Source of the DNA: Linum tenue
Lineage: Eukaryota; Streptophyta; Magnoliopsida; Malpighiales; Linaceae
Length of the DNA: 64,000 bases
Reading direction: 5' to 3'
Assembly (NCBI GenBank): GCA_946122785.1
Contig: CAMGYJ010000008.1
Location: 10,069,475 to 10,133,474, forward strand
The notes beneath the pieces were generated by a model that saw nothing but the letters and a program-made list of their open reading frames with translations, made no database searches and had not been told where the DNA came from. Shown in pieces: positions 48,874 to 59,306 of the stretch (positions within the stretch are counted from its first letter, which is position 1; each line of letters begins with the position of its first letter). The position numbers and the translations under genes were made by a program.

Positions 48874-49791
48874 ATGAACCGCGGTGGAGAATCATCAGCC
48901 ATGATAAGCTGGTCCGCCATGAACAACCCTACCACCTGCAGATCCGGCTTCAGATCGGTGCAAGACGTCGGTCCGGCGATCATCAACCGGCTCATGCTCC
49001 GCTTCCGCCCCATCGCCCCCAAACCCTCCCCCACCTCCGCCGCCCCGGAACTACCCTCCTCCGCCGCACCAAACAGTACTCACACCCCCAGAAAGAGACG
49101 GAAGTACGATAGATCCCAGATGGCCAAAAGAAAGGATACCTCCTCCTCACCATCATCATCGTCGTCAACATCATCTTCATCTCCTAAACCCTCAAACGAC
49201 TTCGTAACGCTCCAGCTCCTCCCGGAGAACAACCATCCACGCGCGGCAAGTGACCATGCGCCGACGGCAAAGAAACAACGACGAGCAGCTCAAGATGACA
49301 AGTCGTTTCCACCGTCGGGGTGCCGCAACCTAGATCTCGCCGTGTCCACGTCAGCAGATCTGATGTCGTGGCGGCGGGAGAATAAGGTGGTGGAGGAGTC
49401 GTGGGTGACGGTGGAGTCGAGGGCGGAGATCTCGTCCTCGGACTTAGCTTACTGCACGGGTCTGGAGGAAGTGAAGATGCGTTTAAGTGTTGACACGTGT
49501 CCGGGGCTTGTAACGGACGGCTGCAACCGGGTGGTGTGGGTGAACGGCGCGTACAGGAGGATGGTGGGGATGATGACGGCGGCCGCCGCCGTGAGGGTGG
49601 TGATGAAGGACGATGAGGTGGCGGCGTGTTTTGGCCGGGAGATTGGAGGAGGAGCGTACACGTGTTGGGTGAGGGTGAGAGGGGAGACGTGGAGGAAGGA
49701 GATGGTGCCGTGTGACGTGTGGCGGCTGGAGGACGGTGGGCTTGCATGGAGGCTGGACGTTGAGGCCGCACTCACCCTTGGGCCGGGTTAG
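48874..49791 (+). CDS. DUF7950-type plant protein, paralogue 3 (305 aa)
   Basis: Intronless, closest to paralogue 2. It has AIINRLMLRFRPIAPKP near residues 35-50, the weaker basic tract RKRRKYDRSQ (the usual VRVR is lost), a Ser-rich linker and VTLQLLPE. The C-terminal domain reads ESWVTVESRAEI, EEVKMRLSVDTCPGLVTDGC, VVWVNGAYRRMVG, YTCWVRVRGETWRKEMVPCD and GLAWRLDVEAALTLGPG, where it ends. I chose the ATG at 48874 (MNRGGE) because it matches the start of paralogue 2; an in-frame ATG 9 bp earlier is possible. Its distal promoter is split from it by the 5.7-kb Copia element. Function unknown. Confidence 0.82.
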   Translation: MNRGGESSAMISWSAMNNPTTCRSGFRSVQDVGPAIINRLMLRFRPIAPKPSPTSAAPELPSSAAPNSTHTPRKRRKYDRSQMAKRKDTSSSPSSSSSTSSSSPKPSNDFVTLQLLPENNHPRAASDHAPTAKKQRRAAQDDKSFPPSGCRNLDLAVSTSADLMSWRRENKVVEESWVTVESRAEISSSDLAYCTGLEEVKMRLSVDTCPGLVTDGCNRVVWVNGAYRRMVGMMTAAAAVRVVMKDDEVAACFGREIGGGAYTCWVRVRGETWRKEMVPCDVWRLEDGGLAWRLDVEAALTLGPG

Positions 49792-51226
49792 AATGCGTAG
49801 TTAAAAGGGTTGGGGAAGTATTTTCAAAAGACACTAATCGCTGTTCCAAAACCATACTTAATTAAAGCAAGGAAATTAGCTAGCTTTATATGCATATGGG
49901 AAGTAATTGTCCTCCTTGAGAACAAGAGGATGGGTTTTAGCGATTTCGTAGTTGATTTGTAACCCGGAGATGGTAGGCCGTTTGAGTTTCAGGGTATACT
50001 TGTTTTGTTATGCAGACTCTCTTCATTAACATGTAAAAATAAATAAACCAGTCTTCGTTTCTTCTCAATAGTGTAGCTATAGGAGTGACCAATCTTCCAA
50101 ACCCATCTTTAATTTGTCTGTTGATCGAAAAGGACCACGCTAGCTCAACGATAAATACGAGAGGGATGGATGAATATCCATGAGGTGCCAGATAGTAGCG
50201 AGTCCAAGAGTTATATTGGGGAATCTGATCTACATATACCAAAAACTAGACTGGTGGAATTGTCGAGACTAGCAAATATGTGTTTCCCGCCCGCTTTATT
50301 GGAGGGTTCCCATGTACTTTCAAGGCCTCTCTATCAAATCTGGAGAGGTTTATTACTGTCTCAAAGATATCAGTAGCACAAAATGTATGTTTGCGTCCTA
50401 AAAATTGCGGGCTATTATATGATGTTTTATCATGCATTCATATATACATGTCGATTGAGCACTGTTATTTCATCTCGAGTCGGGTGGTTGGCAATGTTCA
50501 CAATGAGTATTCTGGCATTTATTAAATAATCTTCTCTCGGGCAGGTAGGTCACTTAATGGACTTGAAATGATGTATATTTTTTTTGTCTCGTGTTTAAAT
50601 CTATTGTTAATAATGGACTTATCAACAAATAGTGATGCGATTTGTTTCACAGTTGAGGATCATGACATGGTGTTAAGAACTAGCTAGAACCCGATAATTT
50701 GAATATTGAGAAATGACAAGGTTCTGTAATGAAATTCTTACATAACTTCAAACTTTATGAATGTGTATTTGCTCGTTGAAATCAAACTTATTTGATCACA
50801 ATGTGGTGGACGTGAAATAATCTATTTGCTTCAAATAACTGGGCTATTAATATTGCAATCAAATATGGTTGAATTCGCCAATATACTTAAGAAATTTTAC
50901 CATGTGTTTCTTCTGTCTTTATTAAATTATAGTAAAAATTCTGAACGTAAATAAAGTATATTCATTAGTGAAGTTCAAAAACTCAATAGAATCAAAGGTT
51001 TGCCGATTTTACTATCTATGATTCTCCACCTCTTTCAGTTTACTTGATCATCAATATTGAAATGATGACTCGTGAGTATTCAAATACGAGATTGTTGCTC
51101 AAAAAATTCCGCTATGTCGATAATTATTTCATATCAATAACTTGAATTATTCTAGAATGCTAAACTTATAAACTTTGTATTGTTTTTAGTTAATGATTAA
51201 TGGACAACGCCAAATAGAACTTTAGG
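49792..51226. other. 3' flank and AT-rich spacer
   Basis: The first ~400 bp match the 3' flank of paralogue 2 in patches. After that I see no coding or structured signal. Confidence 0.5.
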
Positions 51227-51234
51227 CTTCCTAT

Positions 51235-51938
51235 TAGGGGTGGGCATTGGGTGGGTCGGGTGGATTTGGACCATAAAATGCACCCACCCGCGTTTAAACG
51301 GATTGATAATTTTTAACCCACCACCCACCCACATTTAGCCTCGGGTTGGGTTGGGCGGATGGTGGATGATTTGGGTGGGTTTGTGGGTTCATCCACATCA
51401 CAATGTATATAATATAAAGGAGTCAACTTGACATGATAATAGGCGAAGAGAATTATATGGGGAAACAAGAAGATGAAATAGGGTGAAAAATGTCGAATTA
51501 GTTCTTAAAATGTTTAGAAATTCTATGATGAAAGAGTTTTCTACAGATTGAGATGATTATCAGGTGCAAGGAACTAAGAAAAATAATTCCAGAAAGGAAA
51601 GAGCAGTGATCTAGGCACAAGAATTAGAGAAAAAAATAAAGGGAAGAAGAGGGGATCGCTATTTGGAAGGTTGGCTTTGAGGTTCAAACTCCAGGAGCAG
51701 TCCTAGTTTATGTCTAACGTCTCCACTCTCCCCTCTCTAGCGCCGACGACTTTGATCTTTTTGCTGTTGGGTTGAGCGGGTCACCCGCGCACCCACCCAC
51801 AACCCACCCACCACCCGGCGGATGGCTCCCAGCGCAACCCGTCACCCACCCATAGACCCACCCACTTAACGAAATTCGGGTCAAATGCGGGTGGGTCGGC
51901 CCAAACCCGCGGATGATCCGTCCGCATGCCCAGCCCTA
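51235..51938. mobile_element. 704-bp hAT-like element with 8-bp target duplication
   Basis: The ends TAGGGGTGGGCATTGGG and, at the right on the minus strand, TAGGGCTGGGCATGCGG are inverted repeats. The flanks carry a perfect 8-bp duplication CTTCCTAT (51227-51234 and 51939-51946). Subterminal GGGTGGGT/ACCCACCC words are dense. No transposase is present. The termini are of the same TAGGGGTGGGCA type as the 13472 element. Confidence 0.88.
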
Positions 51939-51946
51939 CTTCCTAT

Positions 51947-52655
51947 TATTTATTGGGAAAAAGGCTATTTTCAAGAGAAAATAATTTCATGAAGGTCTAG
52001 CTACTAATGTTTAGTGGGCTCGTTAACATGGAAAAGCCCAACATTGGCAGTCAACATCGTGCGGGAAGCCCATCATTGTCATTAGTGCTCCAATGGCTGG
52101 CGGACATGTCAGCCCAAAAGCCTAGTTATCATCCTCTGTAGTTGAGATGATAACAAAGGCCCAACAGACCCTTTTTCGTTTAACCCAAAAGGCCAAAACT
52201 AGATTAAGATCTTCATGGTCATTTTGTCATTGGTCAACAAGGTGGCTAAGCCCTATCTGATACTTTCCCATTCCAATGTAATCAATTAATTTTGTCCATT
52301 ACCACTTTCTATGGGTTTCCTACTTCTACTCTAAGCATAGTGAGTAGTTTGTTTCCCTTGGGTATCTCCGGACTCCAATGTTCTTTTCTCCTATCTAGCT
52401 TATATATTAACTGCATAATAAGTAATTAATTCATCAAATGATTGACCAGACAAAACAAATGACACGAGATCAGCTTAATTATTAATTACTTAATAATAAA
52501 ACAATTAAAAACGGATTTAAACCGTACCAGATTCGCATCCCCGCCATAAAAACAGCCGGTCACGAAATCCGACGGCTGATATCGGAACAGCTCTTCACCC
52601 GTTGGATCACACGGATTAAACATCCAACGGCCCGCATTCATGCGTGGAGTCCTCG
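51947..52655. other. upstream region of the GTE gene
   Basis: No gene is supportable. The part at 52000-52200 contains several AAGCCCA/GGGCT words (Site II type). The last 150 bp become GC-richer toward the TATA box. Confidence 0.4.
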
Positions 52656-52662
52656 TATAAAT
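52656..52662 (+). promoter_or_regulatory. TATA box of the GTE gene
   Basis: TATAAAT stands at the boundary between AT-rich spacer and a CT-rich leader, placing a transcription start near 52690. The long leader (about 0.9 kb to the ATG) includes at least one probable intron ending at the acceptor TTCATGCAG before 53581. Confidence 0.5.
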
Positions 52663-53603
52663 TTGGAGTCAGTGGCAACATTGTTGCTCTTTTCCCATTT
52701 TGTCAAATTGGGAAGTCATAAATTCGACTTTCGTTTTCTTCTCCACTTTCTCTCTCTTCTCTCTTCCAATAGCGCGTCGCGTCGCTCTTGCCGTTCGCTA
52801 GGGTTCTTCGATTCGATACTGTGTGGAGTGTGGGCCGCCGCCGCTTCCGCTGCTGCTACTGCTTGGTCGACGAGGAGCCGAATTGTATTGGAGCTAGCTC
52901 GCCGGGGTTGGTGTGGTTCGCTGGTTCGGCGGCTGCGCCTTTTCGATTTAGGGTTTCGTGTTCTTGGTTTTCAGAAGGGGTGGGAGTTTTTAGGGTTCGA
53001 TTTGGCTGAGACGTGATCCTTTGTTGAAGTTTGAACTCGAAGCTTGGCTCTCGCGGTGGAGGTTTTGTGTTGGGAGGGAATATAAGTAGAGCAAGAGACA
53101 GTTTCTGGTAATTGAATTTTGGTTCTCGTTGATTGAATTCGAGCTATTGGTTCCTCTTCGCTGAAAGCTTATAAAGGGGTTTGCTTTCTCTCCCTTTTGC
53201 GCTTTTCCGGTGAATTTTACTGCTCGAATTCACTTTACTGCTCAAATTCACATTCAAGCTTTTCAAAGGTTTTCGTTGATTTGAAGCTTATTGCCCTCTT
53301 CTTCTAGGTCAATTTTCTTCATGGATTCGCCTGTTATTTCTCAAAATTGGTACTTGTGGTGTTCTGATTCTTTTGTTTTGTTTTTCTCTTGTGTAGCGTT
53401 TCAAATTTTAAGTGTTCATAATGATTTTTATCGGGCAGGAAACTGGTTTTGTTCCTTTTATATTTTCCAATGTGTTTTTACTTGTAAGAACGAATTTTTC
53501 GACTTTGGTCTGATGAAATGGAACCTTTTAATTGAGTGAACCTGAGGATACCCTTTATTACACATGACTTATTCATGCAGAAGGCATTTGTCGAGTGGAT
53601 AGG

Positions 53604-56600
53604 ATGGGGAAAAGTGAAAATTTCCGTGATGCTTACTACCGCAGCAGCTCATTTGGGGCAGCTGGTGCTTTTGAGAGATCAGCAAGTTCTGGACAAATTG
53701 ATATGGAGATTACTGCATCTGCAAATTCTAGTGCTCCAGTTAGGAAATTCTTGAATCTGAATTCCAGTAAAAGGGATACTTTTGGGGTCCCTACACAAGT
53801 CCTGTCTCCTGCCCAAATGTCTCCATTGGAAAGAAGAGATATTATCCGAAGATTGAGATCTGAGCTTGAACTCGTTCGGGATGTCCAGAAGAACATTGTA
53901 GTGGAGAGAGGTGTTGGAAATGTCTCTTCATCTAACCATGTTGTGAATGGTACCAGTAGACCAAATGGGGCTGTAGCAGGAAATTCCAAGAATTCCTCAA
54001 TTGTTTCTTCTGGAGCGGGGAATAAGGGAAGTGCCATGGGAAAGCTGAAGCCACAGCCTGTGAAAGCACATGCAACACAAAATCCTGGAAACTTAATCTT
54101 GATCAGACAGTGTGTGAATTTGTTGCAACGTTTGATGTCTCATCAGTTTGCTTATGTCTTCAATATTCCTGTGGATGTTGTCAAGTTGAACATCCCTGAT
54201 TACTTCACTATTGTCAAGCATCCTATGGACTTGGGAACAATTAAGAGCAGACTTATGTCAGGCTTGTACTCAAGCCCATTGGAATTCGCCGAAGATGTCA
54301 GGCTGACATTCAGCAATGCTATGCTGTACAATCCAAAGGGGAACGATGTTCATCTCATGGCTGAGAGCCTTAAAAAGTTTTTTGAAGTGAGATGGAAAGC
54401 CATTGAGAGAAAGTTGCCGAAGAAGGTGCCCAAACCTCAGCCAGAAAATTCAGCTCATCGCAATGATTTCGATGCTGCTCAAATGCAATCTATTAAGAAG
54501 AGAAAACTAAGCCCATCCAAGCATGAAGCTATTGTGGAACCAGTGGAGCGGTTAGTTTCCGCGGATGAGATAGCCAAATTGGGCTCAGAGCTTGAGTCAT
54601 TGTTGCCTGAAATGCCTATGCATATCATTGATTTCTTGAGAGAGCACAGCAATGGTGGACAAGATGCTGGTTTAGATGAAATAGAGATAGACATTGATAA
54701 ACTCAGCGATGACACATTACTCGCTCTGAGGAAACTCTTAGATAATCATTCCAAAGAGAAGACAGAGAAGCAAGCTAGAGTGGAGCCTTCCGAAATTGAG
54801 GTACTCTACACAGTGATTATTTTTGTTGTAATAGTGTACCGTTGTCTTTGATATAGCATAATCTTATTGTCTTCCTTTTTTCTAGCTATTGAATGTCTCA
54901 GGCCCAAGCAATTCATCCTTGCAACAGCAAAGAGGTATATTTCCATTCTTATTATCTTATTGATTTGACTTTGCTATGAACTTTCTTGATGGTGGTGTTC
55001 ATGTATTAGGTAATGACCTAGCAGATGAAGATGTTGATATTGGTGAGAATGAGCCTCCTGTGTCTAGCTATCCTCCTGTGGAGATAGCGAGTGATATAGG
55101 CCGCGAGAGCAACAGAGTTATGAGTTCAGGGAGCTCTAGGGGTAAGTTATACAGCTCTTTTGTTTGTTTTGTCTGGAGTATGATTTTATTTGTTATCACT
55201 TGAAAATAGTGTTTTGCTGAGCTTGTTGCAAGATTAGGTAGTAAAGGTCTTCTTTATTTTGGTGTGTAGCCTGATTCGCTGTTTAGCTATTATACAACCA
55301 GAGAGAGTTGTTTCCGCTTCTTGTAATTTTATCAGGCTCTTTATATATCTTACTAATTTATTTCCCCTCCCTCTCTTCATACTCAGATTCTGGCGGTTCT
55401 TCTGAAGTTGAATCTGATCATGTGAAACCTTCAAGTCGATCACCTGTGTCTAAGGTTGGCAACTATTTGGAACTTCTTCATGGTCGGTTTGTTTAAATGA
55501 GAACAAAAGGGTGTGCACCGTAGCTTTGGTGGCTTTTGCAGAACTTCGAAATGATGTCTGGCGAGGTTTTAATTCCTGCCGAACTTGATTCGTATTTACT
55601 AGGTTCCGGATGATATGGTTCTTGGAGGTCAAGCTGATGAGAAGAAAATTGGTGATCATCCCCTGGATAGAAATCGTGAGTCCTCTGTTTGGAATAATTG
55701 AATGGGTTCTTGTGCCTGGAAGCTTGATTTGGATCAAGGCTAATCAAGAATTTCGTTTGGAATTAGTTGGATGCGAATAGGTCTAGGTCATTTGCAGGTT
55801 TCTGAAACAGGTGGTCCATGGGTATTTAACTATTTATTTTTGTAACGAAGTTACTGTCTCATCTGTTTCTATGGTTAATTGTGGAAGGATCCTTTTGTGA
55901 TTTGTTGAGGTGGTATTGCCCCCTATTGGAATTTTCTCTGATAGAAACCTGTTTAGCAGAATCTGACAGTGGGTTAGATCAGTTGGAGGAGAACTCTGAA
56001 GAAAAGCCTGGGTCAGATTATTCGGATGGTCATCAAGATGGTAAGGATGAGGGTGTGGAAGAGGAGATAGCTTGGATGTTATATTGCAGGTTGTATAACA
56101 CTGATGAGTTCCATAATTGTCACAGGAGAAAGTGCCCCTAGTGGGAGTCAGGAGTTCCCTCATAAGGATTATAGGGCGGCTATGATCAGAAACCGTTTCT
56201 CTGACATGATACTGAAAGCTAGAGAAGAGAAGACCCTCTTACAGGTAAGAACACTTTATTGGCTTATTCTACTCTTATCAAGTAGTTAAGTTGCTGTTAC
56301 TCATGCTTATGGTCTCCGTCTCTATGTTGTTGGTATCAGGTTGACAAGGTGGATCCAGACAAGCTGCAGAAGGAAAGGGAGAAACTAGAGTTGCAGAAAA
56401 AGAAAGGTTCCTGCGTTCGATCTTTGATATTTGTTTCTGTAGTCAATAAAGCTATTGGTTATACATTGTTGGTTAATAATTTTTTGGATGACATATGGAA
56501 TGTTGGAGTTCCAGAGAAAGCGAGGTTACAAGCTGAAGCAAAGGCTGCCGAAGATGCACGGAAGCAAGCCGAGGCAGCTGCAGCAGCCGAGGCCAGACGG

Positions 56601-57113
56601 CTGTTGGAGGTTGAAAGAGAAGCAGCACGTCAGGCGCTGCTCAAGGTAAGGATGTGCCAGATCTCTGCAAGAGCCTCATGATAATTTCAGAGAGTACTAA
56701 TGAAGGGTGCTGCGCTGTGTTTTCTGCAGGTTGAGAGAACTGTTGAAATCAACGAGAACTCCAAGTTCCTTGAAGACCTAGAGATGCTTAGAAGTGCCCC
56801 TGCCGAGCAGGTACCAAGCTCTGTGGACGAAGTGAGCCCAGATAACTCTCCGGATGGGTTGGGTGGTTTCAAGTTTGGCGGGGACAGCAATCCTTTGGAA
56901 CAGCTTGGCTTGTTTAGGAAGGATGACGAAGAGGAGGAAGAAGGCGAGCCTTTGAGCGTTCCACAGGAAAGTTTCAAGTTTGGTGGGGACAGCAATCCAC
57001 TGGAACAGCTTGGCTTGTTTAGGAAGGACGACGAAGTGGAGGAAGAAGGCGAGCCATTGAGCGTTCCACAGGAAATGAATGATGTGGAGCCTGAAGAGGG
57101 AGAAATAGATTAG
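53604..57113 (+). CDS. BET-family bromodomain protein, plant GTE8/9/10/11 type (766 aa)
   Basis: BET proteins bind acetylated histones through the bromodomain and recruit partners through the NET domain, acting in nuclear transcription. Exons: 53604-54800, 54886-54934, 55010-55141, 55387-55454, 55603-55675, 55960-56040, 56126-56244, 56340-56406, 56515-56645, 56730-57113; all GT-AG with matching phases. The bromodomain spans about residues 165-270 (ZA loop with NIPDYF and HPMDLGTI; acetyl-lysine Asn in MLYNP). The NET domain is at ~318-382 ([20 protein letters not shown], then the acidic EIDIDKL). A charged coiled-coil ([19 protein letters not shown]) is at ~600-640. The C-terminus holds NPLEQLGLF and the ending EEGEID typical of this GTE subgroup. 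ATG 53604 (MGKSENF) is chosen because the upstream in-frame codon is GTG. One oddity: the NPLEQLGLF block is present twice in tandem. Confidence 0.93.
56868..57077 (+). repeat. in-frame tandem duplication of a 105-bp coding unit in the GTE last exon
   Basis: Two 35-residue units ([20 protein letters not shown]... to VPQE plus one residue) lie head to tail at 56868-56972 and 56973-57077. They differ by few bases (for example GAAGAGGAG versus GAAGTGGAG), so the duplication is recent and keeps the frame. Confidence 0.93.
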
Positions 57114-57711
57114 GCCCTCAATGGATGGACTAATTTAGTGGATATCTATGCAGAAACAAAAATGAAAAAAAAAAAAGAAATAGAAAAGAAAACGCTGGAC
57201 ACTTTGCAGCTGCTTCAGCTGTGAGAGATCTGCAACTGTGAGCCAAGTATAGCAGTCAACTTGTCCGTGAGAGTCGAGTTTCAATGCAGGGTGAATCTGG
57301 CTGCTACCCCTCAGAGGTGGACGAAAGGACTCAGATGGTTGCAGAAGAATAGTTCTGTTCTTGCTCTCATGGATGTATATATAAATGCAGTTTTGCCTTG
57401 AGCTTTTGGAGAAGTATTGTTGCTCTTTAAGTTAAATCCACAGCCTGAAGAAGAGATGCTTTGGAAAGGCCGGTACGACGATGGAGGAAAGAACATTGCT
57501 TGCATACATCCTCTGCTTTGGATTGTCGAGCCGAGTCTATTGGACTGGAGACTTGCAGTGTACTGGAGAGAATGACTTGGTTTTGTGATGTAAGAGTTAG
57601 GCGGAGAGTGAATGTCTTATGTAAAAAGTAATTTCGTAGTGTTTGGTTCAATAGAATAACCTTTTTCTTTTTTGTTTGTGCGGCAACAGCAGAAGCAGCT
57701 AGTATCTTCAA
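57114..57711 (+). other. GTE 3' untranslated region (probable)
   Basis: T-rich sequence with A-runs (57166-57178) and an AATAGAATAA-type word near 57650 follows the stop. There is no coding. The end is a guess. Confidence 0.5.
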
Positions 57712-58147
57712 TCAATTTCATTACTAATTACTGACTGAAGCAAAAGTAAACCTTGTCAACAGTAACCAGAAAGATCTGGTAATAGCCTTGTCTTCTGTTG
57801 GGATTGTGATTACCTTTTGAGAGTAACAAGTTCTCGATCGAACAATAGCTGCTATCACAAAATCGCAATGGATGCTCGACGAGTCTCCCGCCACTGTTCT
57901 AAACGAGGTTCGAGCTGGATTGTTGTATTCCAAGTATGTGGAATCCTAGAGGATCGTAGAAGTTCCAATCCACACTACGTGTTAGGTGTTAAGTGTAACG
58001 AGGTTGATTGTACAACAAAAATCTTGTTTTATAAAATCTAATCTCCCTTACATAAAGAACACAACACAAAAACTTTACGTAAAGAATTCAAAACAAAAAC
58101 TCGAAATGTTGAAAATTCTTAGTATATGGACTTCCTTGTAAAAAGTA

Positions 58148-58186
58148 CTAGAATCAATACCTGCGGCGGCTACGCAACGCCGCAGG
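58148..58186 (-). mobile_element. Helitron 3' terminus, minus strand
   Basis: On the minus strand: a perfect 9-bp stem CCTGCGGCG / CGCCGCAGG with a 9-nt loop (58160-58186), an 8-nt spacer TATTGATT, then CTAG followed by T. This is the textbook Helitron 3' end and A|T target. The adjacent body (58190-58320) has repeated words such as GTTGCA, CGAATGATNATATG and TGACGGTAA, as subterminal Helitron DNA often does. The 5' TC end was not located. Confidence 0.8.
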
Positions 58187-59264
58187 AACTAAGTTGCAGC
58201 CGAATGATTATATGATGGTCATTAAGGTGACGGTAAATTAAGATGACGGTAAGTTGTACTAAAGTTGCAACATCATAGGAATTAAAGTTCCAGTCGAATG
58301 ATCATATGGTGGTCAATTAGTTTGTTCAAAAGGTTGCGGCCTGCGTGTAAGAGTTTCTTACTGAAATCTTACAAACCTCTGTTCAGTTATGCACGTGCAT
58401 CTCTTATTTCCTCGTTTTTGTCCCCAAATTTGCAGCAACATAAACTCAGTTTTAAATCTCAAGTTCAACATTGGACTTTTGCACTTGCACTTTTTTTTTG
58501 TTTGTCCTTCCATCTGTAATCTTGACCTTCCTACTGATAACTAACTTCGTTGGCTAGCATAATCTCATCAACGTCTGATGTTTCCATCCAGAATTACCAC
58601 GACTTCTGTACCCCTACTGCCGTTGCAGCTCCTTCTACCATTTGATGTCAGATAGTGAAGGTATCATATGATGAGCTGAACGCCTGTAAGCCCGGATGTT
58701 GTCTTTGCAAAGAAGAAATTCACGTCAGCCCAAGTTGAACTGCAGAGTTTTTCATAAAAGATTGAGACCGAGATTATTTAGTTGGTATAACGGATGGATA
58801 GATGAACCTTACTAAATGTATCTCTTTGTTCAGGTTTATTGCTTATGGTTTGGTCCTCTGCTTTTCAGTGCCAATATCTGGCCTCCCCACAAAAAACCAT
58901 GCTTTGAACAATCAAGTCAGAGATGAACCATATATGAAACATGGCAAAAAAAAAAAAGTATTAGAGAAGCTTGAAACACGGCTTCAGAGTCAGTACCCAG
59001 TAGCCTCTCTTCTTTTGACCAGCTCCCAAAAGTAACCTTATTGTAAAAGAAAAGTTTTGATGATAGGCAGATAAAAGAAAGCATTATATTAAGTCATCAG
59101 TTGCAGGTTTCAAGGTAAGTGATTAACAATATTGGATAAAAGTTCTGGACCAAAACCATGGCAGAGAGGGGGGAAACTTTAAAAAGAGCGTGACCATGAT
59201 ATTTGTATGATTTCTGCTAAATTTTATTTCCAGACCCATCTGTCATAACTGTGGCTTCTTTCAA

Positions 59265-59266
59265 GC

Positions 59267-59303
<37 letters not shown>

Positions 59304-59306
59304 TTA
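59265..59306 (+). repeat. AT microsatellite
   Basis: A run of TA/AT dinucleotides, interrupted by one TACATA, lies in noncoding DNA. Confidence 0.9.

Larger units (their letters stand above)
41105..50190 (+). repeat. segmental duplication, unit 2 (interrupted by Copia)
   Basis: Partner of 32400-36860. The distal promoter part is 41105-41391. It continues at 47117 after the Copia element and runs through the third DUF7950-type gene to the GGACCACGCTAG flank near 50130 and slightly beyond. Without the Copia insertion it would be about 3.4 kb. Confidence 0.78.

Noticed and set aside
49184..49775. 195- and 108-residue minus-strand frames opposite paralogue 3
   Set aside because: Shadow frames with low-complexity composition caused by codon bias of the plus-strand gene.
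52663..53016. 117-residue frame in the GTE leader as an upstream gene
   Set aside because: Starts at TTG, lies in the CT-rich 5' leader and has no family resemblance.
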